A DNA stretch of 64,000 bases from Treponema sp. (GTDB taxonomy: Bacteria; Spirochaetota; Spirochaetia; Treponematales; Treponemataceae): positions 124,001 to 188,000 of the forward strand of contig JAFXSM010000042.1 in assembly GCA_017525605.1 (NCBI GenBank). The letters run 5' to 3'. A program made the translations under genes and the position numbers. Shown here one piece after another: positions 25,538 to 34,860 of this stretch. Every line of letters starts with the position of its first letter. Position 1 is the first letter of the stretch. The notes beneath the pieces are model-generated. The model was not told the DNA's origin and made no database searches. It saw nothing but the letters and a program-made list of their open reading frames with translations.

Positions 25538-26908
25538 TCAAATCACTTTCTTGCTGAGCCATTTCTCGCCAGAGAATCTTTTCAGGAAGAACGCGCCGCG
25601 GAAAACCCAGTCAAGATACATTCCGAACCAGACACCGTAAAGCGCAAGGCTCGTGTTCGAAGGGAATTTCCTGAGGATTATGTTTGAAATCAAAAGGCTG
25701 AACACGACGCGGAAAAGCCACATCGAGATGTTCGACACAATCATCGTGTATTTCGCGTCGCCGGCAGCACGGAGCACGTTCGGCATCGTGAACGACATCG
25801 GCCAGAAAATCACGTTCACAGCCATGCAAGTGCGCGTAACGCCAACGGTGAGAGACGCAGATTCCGCAGAAAGATTGAACGCGCTCACAATCAAAGGCGC
25901 GAAAATGAAAATCAGGAAGCTCACGCAGAACATTGCGATGTAAGTCGCTTTCATCAGGAGTTTTCCGTAATGCTTTGCCTGTTTCGGCTCCCCTGCCCCA
26001 ATGCACTGACCGACAATCGTTATCGCTCCCAAGCCGATTGCGTTTCCGGGAATGTTCGAGAAGCTTGCAATCGTGTTCGAAATTGCGTTTGCGGCGATTG
26101 CCACCGTTCCGAATCCGGACATGAACGACTGCACGAAAATCTTTCCGATGTGGAAAACGGAATTCTCAATTCCGCTCGGCACCCCCACGCGAAGAATCCG
26201 CCTTATCATCGCAAAGTTGATTTCGATTTTCCAGATTTTTTCGATGTAAATCAGATTTTTCCTGCTGCACAAAAGGACGAGCATGACGAACGCGGCAACG
26301 ATTCTGCTTATGAGAGTCGAAAGCCCCGCACCGTTCACGCCGATTTTAACTCCGTAAATGAAAACCGCGTTTCCGATTATGTTGATTGCGTTCATCACGA
26401 TGCTGACTTTCAGAGAGAGCTTTGAATTTCCCATCGAGCGGAAAAGTGCCGCCGACGAGCTGTAAACTGCAAGGAACGGAAACGAAAGGAGAATCCACAC
26501 GAAATATTGCAGTGCGTTATTCATAACGTCGGCTTCGGTCTTTCCGTAGAGCATGTTCAGAATCTGCTTCCGAAGCGGCATCGCGATTACGATTATGAAA
26601 AGTCCGAGTGCCACTGCCACATACAGAAGCTGCTTTGCGGCTTTTCTCGCATTCTCGGGCGAGCGGTTGCCGAGATACTGCGAGCTTACGACTGCGCCGC
26701 CTGTAGCGAACGCCGCAAAAAGCTGAATCATCAGCTGGCTGAACTGGTCGATGAGCGACACGCCCGACACGCCCGCCTCACCTATCGAGGAAATCATCAG
26801 CGTATCGCACGCTCCGATTGTGATTGCAAGAAACTGCTCTGCGATAAGCGGCAGAATCAGCTTTACAAGATATTTTTTGTCGAAAAGCTGTGTTGAAGAG
26901 TTGTCCAT
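25538..26908 (-). CDS. MATE family efflux transporter
   Basis: A 456-residue protein with about twelve transmembrane helices in two related halves. The first half has KLILPLIAEQFLAITIGACDTLMIS and the QLMIQLFAAFATGGAVVSSQYLG segment typical of MATE pumps; the second half has GLGAITIVGQCIGAGEPKQA. MATE proteins export cationic drugs or metabolites using Na+ or H+ gradients. A second MATE gene at 44640-46001 is only distantly similar. It starts close to the terminator of the CBM48-like gene and has its own expression. Confidence 0.92.
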   Translation of the reverse strand: MDNSSTQLFDKKYLVKLILPLIAEQFLAITIGACDTLMISSIGEAGVSGVSLIDQFSQLMIQLFAAFATGGAVVSSQYLGNRSPENARKAAKQLLYVAVALGLFIIVIAMPLRKQILNMLYGKTEADVMNNALQYFVWILLSFPFLAVYSSSAALFRSMGNSKLSLKVSIVMNAINIIGNAVFIYGVKIGVNGAGLSTLISRIVAAFVMLVLLCSRKNLIYIEKIWKIEINFAMIRRILRVGVPSGIENSVFHIGKIFVQSFMSGFGTVAIAANAISNTIASFSNIPGNAIGLGAITIVGQCIGAGEPKQAKHYGKLLMKATYIAMFCVSFLIFIFAPLIVSAFNLSAESASLTVGVTRTCMAVNVIFWPMSFTMPNVLRAAGDAKYTMIVSNISMWLFRVVFSLLISNIILRKFPSNTSLALYGVWFGMYLDWVFRGAFFLKRFSGEKWLSKKVI

Positions 26909-26911
26909 GTA

Positions 26912-26940
26912 TAAAAAAATCCCGCCAAAATTGACGGGAT
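26912..26940 (-). terminator. Terminator after CBM48-like gene
   Basis: On the minus strand ATCCCG and CGGGAT pair over a 10-base loop, followed by seven T. It separates the CBM48-like gene from the MATE gene. Confidence 0.8.
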
Positions 26941-26967
26941 TGTAAAGTTTTTTTCTAAAAATTTGAA

Positions 26968-27279
26968 TTATTTGCTGCAGATAACAACTGAGTTTTCTGC
27001 GGAGCTGAACGGTGCAGGAATGTATTTGTCTGCAGCCCAGTCATTCTCCCAGCGGACTCCGTCAAAAAGGTATCTGAACTGATATTCTTTTCCGACTTCG
27101 AGCGTCTTTTTGATAGAGAAAGAGCCGTCCTTGCCCTTCTTGAGAGGATCCTCAGTTGATGACCAGCTGTTGAAATCGCCTGCTATCGTAATTGTTTTTG
27201 CTCCCTGTGCAGCTTCTGGTGAAACTGTGAACGTAACGTTGCACTTACCATCTTTTGTGAAAGATTTTTTCAAAGCCAT
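26968..27279 (-). CDS. Small CBM48/isoamylase early-set domain protein
   Basis: A 103-residue protein consisting only of an early-set immunoglobulin-like domain. The segments ITIAGDFNSWS and KEYQFRYLFDGVRWENDW are the signature of CBM48/AMPK-type glycogen-binding modules. Stand-alone versions are found in several bacteria and may bind glycogen or regulate storage enzymes. No catalytic domain is present. A good promoter lies at 27354-27381 and the gene ends at its own terminator. Confidence 0.85.
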   Translation of the reverse strand: MALKKSFTKDGKCNVTFTVSPEAAQGAKTITIAGDFNSWSSTEDPLKKGKDGSFSIKKTLEVGKEYQFRYLFDGVRWENDWAADKYIPAPFSSAENSVVICSK

Positions 27280-27353
27280 AGTTTACTCCTTTTTTTATTA
27301 CAGCTTTTATTAAAAAACTATATGTTTTTTTGATTTTTCATTTTGTGCTTAAT

Positions 27354-27381
27354 ATTATATCCTTTTTTTTTCTTAAAACAA
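27354..27381 (-). promoter_or_regulatory. Promoter of CBM48-like gene
   Basis: On the minus strand TTGTTT, a 16-base A-rich spacer and TATAAT, about 75 bases from the start at 27279. Confidence 0.55.
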
Positions 27382-27436
27382 GTGAAATATAATAGTAAGA
27401 CTTAAAAAGGTATGTAACTTTTACGATATATATTGA

Positions 27437-27465
27437 TTGAAGAAAAGCCGATAATTGACTATATT
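27437..27465 (+). promoter_or_regulatory. metK promoter within a hairpin operator
   Basis: TTGAAG, a 17-base spacer and TATATT. An inverted repeat (CCGATAA at 27449 and TTATCGG at 27470, extended by GAAA/TTTC) surrounds the -10, so a repressor could bind across it. Confidence 0.55.
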
Positions 27466-27579
27466 CATTTATCGGTTTCTATCACATTTTTATATTTCCG
27501 TTGATTTATTTTTCCAAATTGCGAACGGAAGCAGATTCGTATGAATGCTGTCAAAATCTTGCTAAATAGGAGTTCCAGT

Positions 27580-28794
27580 ATGGTATCAGTCTTATCTAAC
27601 AATCACACACTTTTTACATCAGAATCAGTCGGGGAAGGACACCCGGACAAGCTTTGCGACCAGATTTCTGACGCAATCCTCGACTACGCACTCTCGCTCG
27701 ACAAGAACGCACACGTTGCCTGCGAGACATTTGCAACTACAAATTTCGTCCTCGTCGGCGGTGAAATCGGTTTTTACGGTGCGGACGCAGCTGAAAACGC
27801 AAAGAAAATCGCGGAGAACGCGGAGAAAATCGCAAGGACAGTTGCACGCGAAATCGGCTACACGGACGAAGCTTTCGGTCTGAATGCGGACACGTTCGAA
27901 TTCGTGAACAAGATTCACGCTCAGTCGGCAGACATCAACCAGGGCGTTGTCGGAACCGGCCTTGACGAGTACAAGGGACAGCAGGGTGCCGGCGACCAGG
28001 GGCTCATGTTCGGCTTTGCCTGCAACGAAACGCCGGAGCTCATGCCTTGCCCAATCATCTACTCACACCAACTTCTTCTGAAAGCGACCGAGCTCAGGAA
28101 ATCGGGCAAAATCAAGTGGCTCCGCCCAGACGCGAAATCGCAGGTCACAGTCGAGTACGACGGTCACAAGCCTGTTAAAATCGACACTGTCGTAATCTCG
28201 CACCAGCACGACGACGGAATTTCGTATGACGAAATCAAAAACACGATTATCAACGAAATCATCAAGCCTGTTCTTGAGCCGACAGGACTTTTGACGAGCG
28301 AGACGAAGTATCTCATCAACCCGACAGGAAAATTCGTCACTGGCGGGCCAGAAGGAGATGCAGGTCTCACAGGCCGCAAAATCATCGTTGACACATACGG
28401 CGGAATGGGACGACATGGCGGCGGCGCATTCTCAGGGAAAGACCCGTCGAAAGTTGACCGCTCTGCAGCATACATGGCACGCTACATCGCAAAGAACGTT
28501 GTTGCCGCAGGTTTTGCAGATGCCGCTGAAATCCAGCTTTCATACGCAATCGGCTATCCGTACCCAGTTTCAATCAACGTCGAGACATTCGGAACTGAGA
28601 CTGTCGAGAAAGCAAAAATCATCAGCGCAATCAAAAAAGTCTTCGACTGCACACCGGCAGGAATCGAAAAGACACTCGACCTTCGAAACCAGACCTACCG
28701 CAAGACCGCAAGCTACGGCCACTTCGGACGCGACGGCTTCACATGGGAAAAGACAGACAAAGTTGACGCACTCAAAGCGGCGGTAAACGCGTAG
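27580..28794 (+). CDS. metK: S-adenosylmethionine synthetase
   Basis: About 404 residues, the standard MetK length. Signatures are [16 protein letters not shown] at the N-terminus, the [12 protein letters not shown] loop and [15 protein letters not shown], then [12 protein letters not shown]. It makes SAM from methionine and ATP. The start at 27580 follows AGGAG; a longer ATG at 27541 lacks homology. The 5' leader of about 100 bases has no recognisable SAM riboswitch. Confidence 0.97.
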   Translation: MVSVLSNNHTLFTSESVGEGHPDKLCDQISDAILDYALSLDKNAHVACETFATTNFVLVGGEIGFYGADAAENAKKIAENAEKIARTVAREIGYTDEAFGLNADTFEFVNKIHAQSADINQGVVGTGLDEYKGQQGAGDQGLMFGFACNETPELMPCPIIYSHQLLLKATELRKSGKIKWLRPDAKSQVTVEYDGHKPVKIDTVVISHQHDDGISYDEIKNTIINEIIKPVLEPTGLLTSETKYLINPTGKFVTGGPEGDAGLTGRKIIVDTYGGMGRHGGGAFSGKDPSKVDRSAAYMARYIAKNVVAAGFADAAEIQLSYAIGYPYPVSINVETFGTETVEKAKIISAIKKVFDCTPAGIEKTLDLRNQTYRKTASYGHFGRDGFTWEKTDKVDALKAAVNA

Positions 28795-28828
28795 AACGCA
28801 AAATGTCGGGACCTTGCTAATTGGAGGA

Positions 28829-28954
28829 CAAGTGTACAAGCTGCCGGCGAGAACCCTATCTGAAAAACGGCAGTACCGCTACGCGGTGGCGTTAACATCG
28901 TTTGCGATGTTTAGTGTTTTTCAGACAGGAACCCCGCCTACGCTTGTACACTTG
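28829..28954. ncRNA. Large imperfect hairpin, candidate structured RNA 1
   Basis: A perfect 13-bp terminal stem (CAAGTGTACAAGC at 28829-28841 with its complement at 28942-28954) encloses a GGCG/CGCC step, an internal AGAACC/GAACCC loop and a second long stem. That stem pairs 28856-28868 with 28916-28928 (12 of 13 paired). The apex folds into two small hairpins, ACCGC/GCGGT and AACATCG/CGATGTT. It lies 34 bases after metK. No reading frame explains it and there is no T run directly after, so it is not a simple terminator. It could be an RNA, a mobile palindrome or a processing element. Confidence 0.5.
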
Positions 28955-28993
28955 CACCAGTTGTAAAGACTCGACTTTTACTAAAAATCGAGA

Positions 28994-29156
28994 ATGAATA
29001 TCAACTTTTTACAACCAAGTCTAAGGAAATATGCGGAATCGGGGTTCCGTATTTTGAAAACATCTGCACAAGCGAAGCGCGGAAGCCGTTTTCAAAATAC
29101 GGGTTCCCGATGGGAGCATATTTTCTTAGCATTGACGATTGAAATTCGATATTCAT
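28994..29156. ncRNA. Large nested hairpin, candidate structured RNA 2
   Basis: Nested inverted repeats. The outer 9-bp pair is at 28994-29002 and 29148-29156. The 14-bp pair at 29021-29034 and 29116-29129 has one G-U wobble. An ATCGGG/CCCGAT step leads to a perfect 15-bp pair at 29047-29061 with 29088-29102. A symmetric GTT/GTT internal loop resembles the internal loop of the neighbouring hairpin in style. It sits directly upstream of the histidine kinase start at 29168, so it may form the kinase leader. Confidence 0.5.
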
Positions 29157-29167
29157 GCTAGTAAACA

Positions 29168-30679
29168 ATGCAACGAACTGTTTTTCCTCATGTTTCCGGG
29201 TTTCGGACGATGATTCTGTCGTTTTCGCTTTCGCTTGTGGCTTTGGCACTGATTGTGTTTTCAGTTCTGCTTTTTCAGCTTTATTCGGTTGATGACGACA
29301 TGGCGGAAAGGATAAATCAGTACATCACGCTGAACAAAGTTTCGCTTGAGATACAAAAATCACGGAGCAACTTTCAGAAATTCTTCGAGGCGGTGCAGGA
29401 ATACGAATACGAGGACGCAAAAAAATTTGCGAAAGAGTCGCTCGTATCGCGCCACAAATCGATTCTGCTCACACGGAATCTCAAATCGTCTTACAGCGAA
29501 AGCCCTTCGATGTATTTTCTGAACCGCTCGATAATCAACGCTCTTGTCTACCTGAACGAGAACACGCAGCCGTTCGAGGAATTCGCGTTCGACATGAGCG
29601 AGGAGGAACGGTACAAGCTGTACTACCGCTATCTCCACGTTTTCGACTATCTCTTAAAGTACACGAATTATCTTTATCTTGGCGCATCGGTTGAATATGA
29701 CGTTGGCGCGCTCGACTCGAACATCGAAAAATTCAGGAAAATCAAATTCGCGTCAGTCATTCTCATTTTCGTAATCGTGATTTTTTCCGTAATCGGCTCG
29801 ATTTCGATAACGAACGGCCTTTCCTCGAACGTAAAGGACATGGTCTCGTATGCGGAAAAAATCAGCGAAGGCGACTACACATCAAAAGACATGCAGCTTT
29901 CCGGTCCGAGAGAATTCCAGCTTCTCAAAAACAGTCTGAACAGGATGAAGGCGAATCTGATTGAGCGGAGCGCAATCGAACAGCGGCTGCACGAGCGCGA
30001 ACTTGAGCACGAGAAGATGACGAAAGAACTTGAGAGGGCGAAATTCCTCTCGCTTCAGGCGCAGATAAACCCGCATTTCCTTTTCAACACGCTGAATGCG
30101 ATTTCTAACACTGCCCTCTTCGAAAATGCCGATAAAACGATGAAGCTCACTCACGATTTGGCAGGAATTTTCCGCTACAGGCTCGAATTCAAAAATTCGG
30201 TCCCGCTTTGGGAGGAATTCAGATTTCTGGAGCAGTATCTGGAAATTCAAAAAGCGCGTTTTTCTTCGCGGCTTTCGTACAAAATCGAGCTTGACGAAAA
30301 TGTGCGCGGCATGGAAATTCCTCCGCTCACGATTCAGCCGTTCGTCGAAAATGCGGTGAAGCACGGAATCGAGCCGCTTGAAAAAGGCGGAAATATCACA
30401 GTCCGCGCATTCAAAACTTGCGGCGGCGGATTCTCTGTCACAATCGAGGACGACGGAAAGGGACTTCCTTACGACTTTTCGCTTTCGTTTTTGGACACGG
30501 AAGAAATGGCGCACATCGGAATCATCAATGTCGTGAACAGGCTTCAGATTTTTTTCGGGGGCAATTTTTCTTTCAACATGAGCAGAATCAGCGAAAATGG
30601 CGGAACGATTGTCGAAATAAAAATCGGGGAAACTAAAAAAGGAGAGAGAAATGGCGAAATACAAAATTCTGATTGCTGA
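29168..30679 (+). CDS. YesM/LytS-type sensor histidine kinase
   Basis: A 503-residue membrane kinase. It has an N-terminal helix (TMILSFSLSLVALALIVFSV), an extracytoplasmic sensor of about 150 residues, a second helix (VILIFVIVIFSVIGSISI), a HAMP region and then a His_kinase domain. The phosphorylated His is in QAQINPHFLFNTLNAI and the ATPase N-box is PFVENAVKHGI, with DDGKGLPYD as the G-box. This arrangement pairs with AraC-type regulators. It overlaps the response-regulator gene by 29 bases. Its start has no clear Shine-Dalgarno and lies against the nested hairpin. Confidence 0.93.
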   Translation: MQRTVFPHVSGFRTMILSFSLSLVALALIVFSVLLFQLYSVDDDMAERINQYITLNKVSLEIQKSRSNFQKFFEAVQEYEYEDAKKFAKESLVSRHKSILLTRNLKSSYSESPSMYFLNRSIINALVYLNENTQPFEEFAFDMSEEERYKLYYRYLHVFDYLLKYTNYLYLGASVEYDVGALDSNIEKFRKIKFASVILIFVIVIFSVIGSISITNGLSSNVKDMVSYAEKISEGDYTSKDMQLSGPREFQLLKNSLNRMKANLIERSAIEQRLHERELEHEKMTKELERAKFLSLQAQINPHFLFNTLNAISNTALFENADKTMKLTHDLAGIFRYRLEFKNSVPLWEEFRFLEQYLEIQKARFSSRLSYKIELDENVRGMEIPPLTIQPFVENAVKHGIEPLEKGGNITVRAFKTCGGGFSVTIEDDGKGLPYDFSLSFLDTEEMAHIGIINVVNRLQIFFGGNFSFNMSRISENGGTIVEIKIGETKKGERNGEIQNSDC

Positions 30680-31649
30680 TGACGAGGAACTTGAACTCAA
30701 CGCGCTTGAATTTCAGCTCAGGCGTTTTTTCCCGGAAATCGAATGCGAGAAAGCCGAGAACGGAAGATGCGCAGTCGAAAAGGCTTCGTCGTTTTCGCCC
30801 GACATAATTATCCTGGACATACAGATGCCAGGGCTTTCGGGAATTGAGGCGGCGGAAAAAATCAGGGAATCTTTGCCGGATTCTCTCATCGTTTTTTTAA
30901 CCGCATGGAACAGCTTTGAATTCGCGCAGAAGGCGATTCGTCTCGGCGCATTCGACTATCTCGTAAAGCCGATTGACGGCGAGTCGCTGAAAAACCTGAT
31001 TCAAAAATGCATTGGCGAAATCGAGTCAAAATCCGAAAAAATCAGCATAAGCTCGGAATCCGAAAGATTGATTCACGCGATTGAAAATTCCGTTTTCGAC
31101 ATCGACGAAAAATCATGCAGCGAAAATCTCTCGGCATTTTTCGAAAAAAACTTTTCCGACAAGGAAATAAAGGACGCGTTCTCGATTCTCACTTACGAAG
31201 TCTCCAAAAAAATTCCGTTCCTTGAAATCCCGGAAATCGATTCCAAAAATGATTTACAGAATCTCTTTTCATCGTTCGTCAAAAATGCATTGGACGCACA
31301 AATCGAAGACAGGCGCGACAAATATTCGCGCATTTTCTCCCTCGTCAAAAAATACATCGACGAAAACTTCTCGAACCACCTGAATGTCGATGATGTCGCG
31401 AAGGAATTCGGCCTGCATCCGGCATATTTCACGAGGCTTTTCCACGACTACACCGGAAGCACGTTCGTAGAATATCTTACGAAAGTAAGAATCGAGTCGG
31501 CAAAAAAAATGCTTTCCGAGGGCGAGCTTGTGAAGGAGACAGCAAGAAAATGCGGATTTTCCGACACGGATTATTTTTCAAAAGTGTTCAAAAAAGCGAC
31601 CGGAAAACGACCTGCCGAATTTTCTTCGTCGGACGGCGTAAAATTCTAA
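30651..31649 (+). CDS. Response regulator with AraC DNA-binding domain (YesN type)
   Basis: A 332-residue protein. The receiver domain has acidic residues DDEELE, the phosphorylated Asp in IIILDIQMPG, and the KP pair in YLVKPIDGE. A middle linker leads to a C-terminal AraC domain with two helix-turn-helix units (LNVDDVAKEFGLHPAYFTRLF and VKETARKCGFSDTDYFSKVF). It should activate target promoters when phosphorylated by the upstream kinase. The nearest target is the TRAP operon starting 150 bases downstream. Confidence 0.94.
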   Translation: MAKYKILIADDEELELNALEFQLRRFFPEIECEKAENGRCAVEKASSFSPDIIILDIQMPGLSGIEAAEKIRESLPDSLIVFLTAWNSFEFAQKAIRLGAFDYLVKPIDGESLKNLIQKCIGEIESKSEKISISSESERLIHAIENSVFDIDEKSCSENLSAFFEKNFSDKEIKDAFSILTYEVSKKIPFLEIPEIDSKNDLQNLFSSFVKNALDAQIEDRRDKYSRIFSLVKKYIDENFSNHLNVDDVAKEFGLHPAYFTRLFHDYTGSTFVEYLTKVRIESAKKMLSEGELVKETARKCGFSDTDYFSKVFKKATGKRPAEFSSSDGVKF

Positions 31650-31798
31650 AAAAATACACTCTGTTTTTGAATTTTTACGGCTAGAAAAAATCACTCTCCA
31701 GGTTGAAAATAAAATCAACGGGGGAAGAGTACCCCGCTCTGTTTTAAATCTTTCATTTATCAAAAATAAGGACCAGAAAAGGTCAAAGGAGTGATTTT

Positions 31799-32827
31799 AT
31801 GAAAAAAGTTCTTGCAGGAGCTTTGGCAGTTTTGGCTGCCGGAATGTTCGTAACAGGTTGCAAAGAAAAAGCAAAAGACGGTGCCGCACCAGAAGCTAAA
31901 AAAGAAGCACCAGCAAAGGCAATGGTTTTCCGCTACGCAGAGAACCAGCCGCAGGATTACCCTACGACAAAGGCAGCTTACGACTTTGCAAAGATGGTCG
32001 AGGAGAAAACTGAGGGAAGAATCAAGATTGAAGTTTACTACGGCGGACAGCTCGGCGACGAGAAATCTGTAATCGAGCAGCTCCAGTTCGGCGCAATCGA
32101 CTTCACGCGCGTTTCACTTTCTCCGTTGGCAGAATTCAGCAAGTCACTGAACGTCCTCCAGCTCCCATATCTTTACAAGGACGCTGACCAGATGTGGAAA
32201 GTCCTCGACGGCGAAATCGGTGAGCAGTTCCTCGCTTCCGTAAAAGATTCAGGTCTCATCGGTCTTTCTTGGTTCGATGCTGGCGCAAGAAACTTCTACA
32301 ACTCAAAGAAACCGGTCAACACTCTCGAAGACCTCGCAGGAATGAAAATCCGCGTTCAGGAATCTCAGCAGATGATGGACATGGTTCAGGCTCTCGGCGC
32401 AAACCCTACCCCGATGGCATACGGCGAAGTTTACTCTTCACTCCAGACTGGCGTAATCGACGGTGCTGAGAACAACTGGCCTTCTTACGAGTCAACTTCA
32501 CACTACGAAGTTTCAAAGTACTATGTACTCGACGAGCACACACGCGTTCCTGAGATGCAGCTCATTTCTGGTCAGACTTGGGCAAAACTCTCTGACGCAG
32601 ACAAGCAGATCATCAAAGACGCAGCAATCGCTTCTGCAAAGAACGAGCGCGAGTACTGGGCACAGAGAGAAAAGGATTCAGAGGCAAAAGTCACTGCAGG
32701 CGGTGCTGTAATCACAACTCTCACACCAGAAGAAAAGCAGAAGTTCCAGGATGCAATGGCTCCGCTCTATCAGAAGTACGGCGCAGGATTTGAGGACACA
32801 ATCGCACGCATTCAGGCTACGAAGTAA
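31799..32827 (+). CDS. TRAP transporter substrate-binding lipoprotein (DctP type)
   Basis: A 342-residue protein with a lipobox (MFVTGC-K), so it is anchored to the membrane surface. A DctP fold follows: YYGGQLGDEKSVIEQLQFGAID and the ligand-binding segment NPTPMAYGEVYSSLQTGVIDG, with an Arg in MKIRVQES that normally binds the substrate carboxylate. Codon bias is strong, as for highly expressed binding proteins. Ligand is probably an organic acid or uronate, given the KdgF-like cupin downstream. AAAGGAG precedes the start. An attenuator-like hairpin separates it from the permease genes. Confidence 0.93.
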   Translation: MKKVLAGALAVLAAGMFVTGCKEKAKDGAAPEAKKEAPAKAMVFRYAENQPQDYPTTKAAYDFAKMVEEKTEGRIKIEVYYGGQLGDEKSVIEQLQFGAIDFTRVSLSPLAEFSKSLNVLQLPYLYKDADQMWKVLDGEIGEQFLASVKDSGLIGLSWFDAGARNFYNSKKPVNTLEDLAGMKIRVQESQQMMDMVQALGANPTPMAYGEVYSSLQTGVIDGAENNWPSYESTSHYEVSKYYVLDEHTRVPEMQLISGQTWAKLSDADKQIIKDAAIASAKNEREYWAQREKDSEAKVTAGGAVITTLTPEEKQKFQDAMAPLYQKYGAGFEDTIARIQATK

Positions 32828-32853
32828 TTCATAATCAAATCCAACTGAATTTG

Positions 32854-32906
32854 AACGGGCTGCCAAAGATATGCCGTAGAGCAGATTTTCCGACAGCCCG
32901 TTTTTA
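32854..32906 (+). terminator. Internal terminator/attenuator between dctP and dctQ
   Basis: AACGGGCTG and CAGCCCGTT enclose about 31 bases and are followed by five T. Partial read-through would give more binding protein than permease. Confidence 0.65.
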
Positions 32907-32949
32907 TCTACGCAAAGTAATCTAGTTGATTCGTTTTTGAGGAAACTAT

Positions 32950-33528
32950 ATGTCCAATAAAATTTTCAAAGAGGGAATGAATCCTCTTGAGAAAGCGATT
33001 AGCTGCTTCACGTTCGTTTTCGACAGCATCTACCGCGTTCTCCTTGAGTATTCGAAAATCGTCCTTCTTGTAATCGTCGTTGTCGTCAGCGCACAAGTCA
33101 TTTCAAGGAAGTTCATCGGAACGAGCATCCGCTGGTCGGAGGAAGTCGCGCTGTTCCTGATGATTTGGATGGCGTTCATATCGATGGCAATCGGCGTTGA
33201 GAAAAAGCTCCACATCGCAATCGAGATGTTCGTCAAGAAATTCCCGAAGCCGGTTCAGATTGTGCTTGAGAAATTCAGCGACATCGCGACTTTCGCGTTC
33301 GGTCTTGTTCTCTGCATTTACGGCAAGAAGCTCGTCGCAATCACGATGAGCTCCACGCTGCCAGCTACACAGTGGCCAGCGGGTCTTGAATACCTGATGA
33401 TGCCGGTCGGCGGCGTTTTCATAATGTATTTTTCATTCCTGAATCTTTTCAATCTGAATAAATATCGCCATTACGACATCGAGGGTGAGAAAGTGAACGA
33501 AAATCAGGAAAAAAAGGAGGCTGAGTAA
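32950..33528 (+). CDS. TRAP transporter small permease (DctQ type)
   Basis: A 192-residue membrane protein with four hydrophobic helices (IVLLVIVVVVSAQVISRKF, VALFLMIWMAFISMAIGV, and two more). It has the DctQ marker RWSEEVALFLMIW and the charged EKKLHIAIEMF loop. It couples binding protein to the large permease for Na+-driven uptake. The stop overlaps the dctM start (TAATG), so they are translationally coupled. Confidence 0.92.
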   Translation: MSNKIFKEGMNPLEKAISCFTFVFDSIYRVLLEYSKIVLLVIVVVVSAQVISRKFIGTSIRWSEEVALFLMIWMAFISMAIGVEKKLHIAIEMFVKKFPKPVQIVLEKFSDIATFAFGLVLCIYGKKLVAITMSSTLPATQWPAGLEYLMMPVGGVFIMYFSFLNLFNLNKYRHYDIEGEKVNENQEKKEAE

Positions 33529-34829
33529 TGTTTGATCCATCTATCGCAACTTGGATTCTCTTAGGCTCATTCGTTTTTTTCATCATCATAAGAATTCCGG
33601 TCGTGTTTGCGCTTGCGGTTTCGTCTTGCCTCACGATGTTCTATATGCATTTGCCGCTCATGGCTTTCATCCAGCAGATGGCAAAATCTGTGAACAGCTT
33701 CTCGCTCATGGCGATTCCGTTCTTCATCCTTGCAGGCGAAATAATGGGCGCGGGCGGAATCTCGAACAGGCTTCTCGACTGCGCGAACGTAATCGTCGGA
33801 AGATTCCGCGGCGGCCTTGCGTATGTGAACGTCCTCGGCTCGATGATGTTCGGTCATTTGTCTGGCTCTGCTGTCGCTGATGTTTCTTCGCTCGGCTCTG
33901 TTGAAATCCCGATGATGGAAAAAGCCGGCTACGACACGGAATTCTCAGTCGCCGTGACTGTCGCTTCCGCTTGTCAGGGCGTTCTGATTCCACCAAGCCA
34001 CAACATGATTATCTATTCGCTTGCGGCGGGCGGAGTTTCTGTCGGCGCGCTCTTCATGGCAGGTCTTCTGCCGGGCGTTGCACTCGGATTCCTCCTTCTC
34101 GCAGTCTGCATCATCATGTCGATTGTGAAAAAGTACCCGAAAGGCGAGAAAGTTTCTTTCGGGCAGGCAATCAAGACAATCTGGAACGCGCTCCTCGCGC
34201 TTTTCACTGCCGTGATAATCCTCTGCGGCGTAACGTTCGGATTCTTCACCGCAACTGAAGCTGCCGCAATCGCTTCGATTTACGCATTCATCGTTTCGAT
34301 GTTCATCTACAAAGAGCTGAAGCTCAGCATGATGCCGAAAATCCTCATGAATACAGTCAAGACGCTCGCAATGGTATTCTCTCTGATTGCCGCTGCCGGT
34401 GCCTTCGGCTATCTCCTTGCATTCCTGAAGATTCCTACGATGATTACGACAGGTCTGCTTTCAATCACGGAAAACAGAATCGTAATCCTCCTCCTCATCA
34501 ACCTGATGCTTCTTCTCCTCGGCTGTATCATGGACATGGCACCGCTCATCCTGATTACGACACCGATTCTCGTCCCTGTCGTTCAGCAGTTCGGAATGAG
34601 CCCTGTTCAGTTCGGAGTCGTGCTGATTTTCAACCTTGCGGTAGGACTTTGCACTCCTCCGGTCGGCTCTGCGTTGTTCGTAGGTTGCGGAATCGGAAAA
34701 ATCCCGATGGAAAGAGCCGTCAAGTCGATGCTCCCGATGTATCTTGTGATGATCATCGGTCTTCTTCTTGTCACTTTCGTGCCGCAGATTTCGCTCGGAC
34801 TTCCGAGGCTTCTCGGCTACAATGTCTGA
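33528..34829 (+). CDS. TRAP transporter large permease (DctM type)
   Basis: A 433-residue protein with about twelve helices. DctM markers include IPFFILAGEIMGAGGI, GSAVADVSSLGSVEIPMMEKAGY, GVLIPPSHNMIIYSLAAGG and VGLCTPPVGSALFVGCGI. This subunit forms the Na+-coupled translocation path. A cupin gene follows after 31 bases on the same strand and likely belongs to the transcript. Confidence 0.95.
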   Translation: MFDPSIATWILLGSFVFFIIIRIPVVFALAVSSCLTMFYMHLPLMAFIQQMAKSVNSFSLMAIPFFILAGEIMGAGGISNRLLDCANVIVGRFRGGLAYVNVLGSMMFGHLSGSAVADVSSLGSVEIPMMEKAGYDTEFSVAVTVASACQGVLIPPSHNMIIYSLAAGGVSVGALFMAGLLPGVALGFLLLAVCIIMSIVKKYPKGEKVSFGQAIKTIWNALLALFTAVIILCGVTFGFFTATEAAAIASIYAFIVSMFIYKELKLSMMPKILMNTVKTLAMVFSLIAAAGAFGYLLAFLKIPTMITTGLLSITENRIVILLLINLMLLLLGCIMDMAPLILITTPILVPVVQQFGMSPVQFGVVLIFNLAVGLCTPPVGSALFVGCGIGKIPMERAVKSMLPMYLVMIIGLLLVTFVPQISLGLPRLLGYNV

Positions 34830-34860
34830 TTTTTCGGGCAGGTAAAATAGAGGAAATGAT

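Noticed and set aside
27446..27454. GCCGATAA as a sigma-28 -10 before metK
   Set aside because: No TAAA at the right distance upstream, and metK is not a motility gene; it is explained by the inverted repeat.
27466..27579. SAM riboswitch in the metK leader
   Set aside because: No SAM-I, SAM-II or related conserved core could be recognised.
28829..28954. Integron attC site or 6S RNA
   Set aside because: No integrase and no attC end motifs; the central bubble of 6S RNA is missing.
29001..29249. Minus-strand frame through the nested hairpin
   Set aside because: Its sequence is explained by the inverted repeats and the kinase start; no ribosome-binding site.
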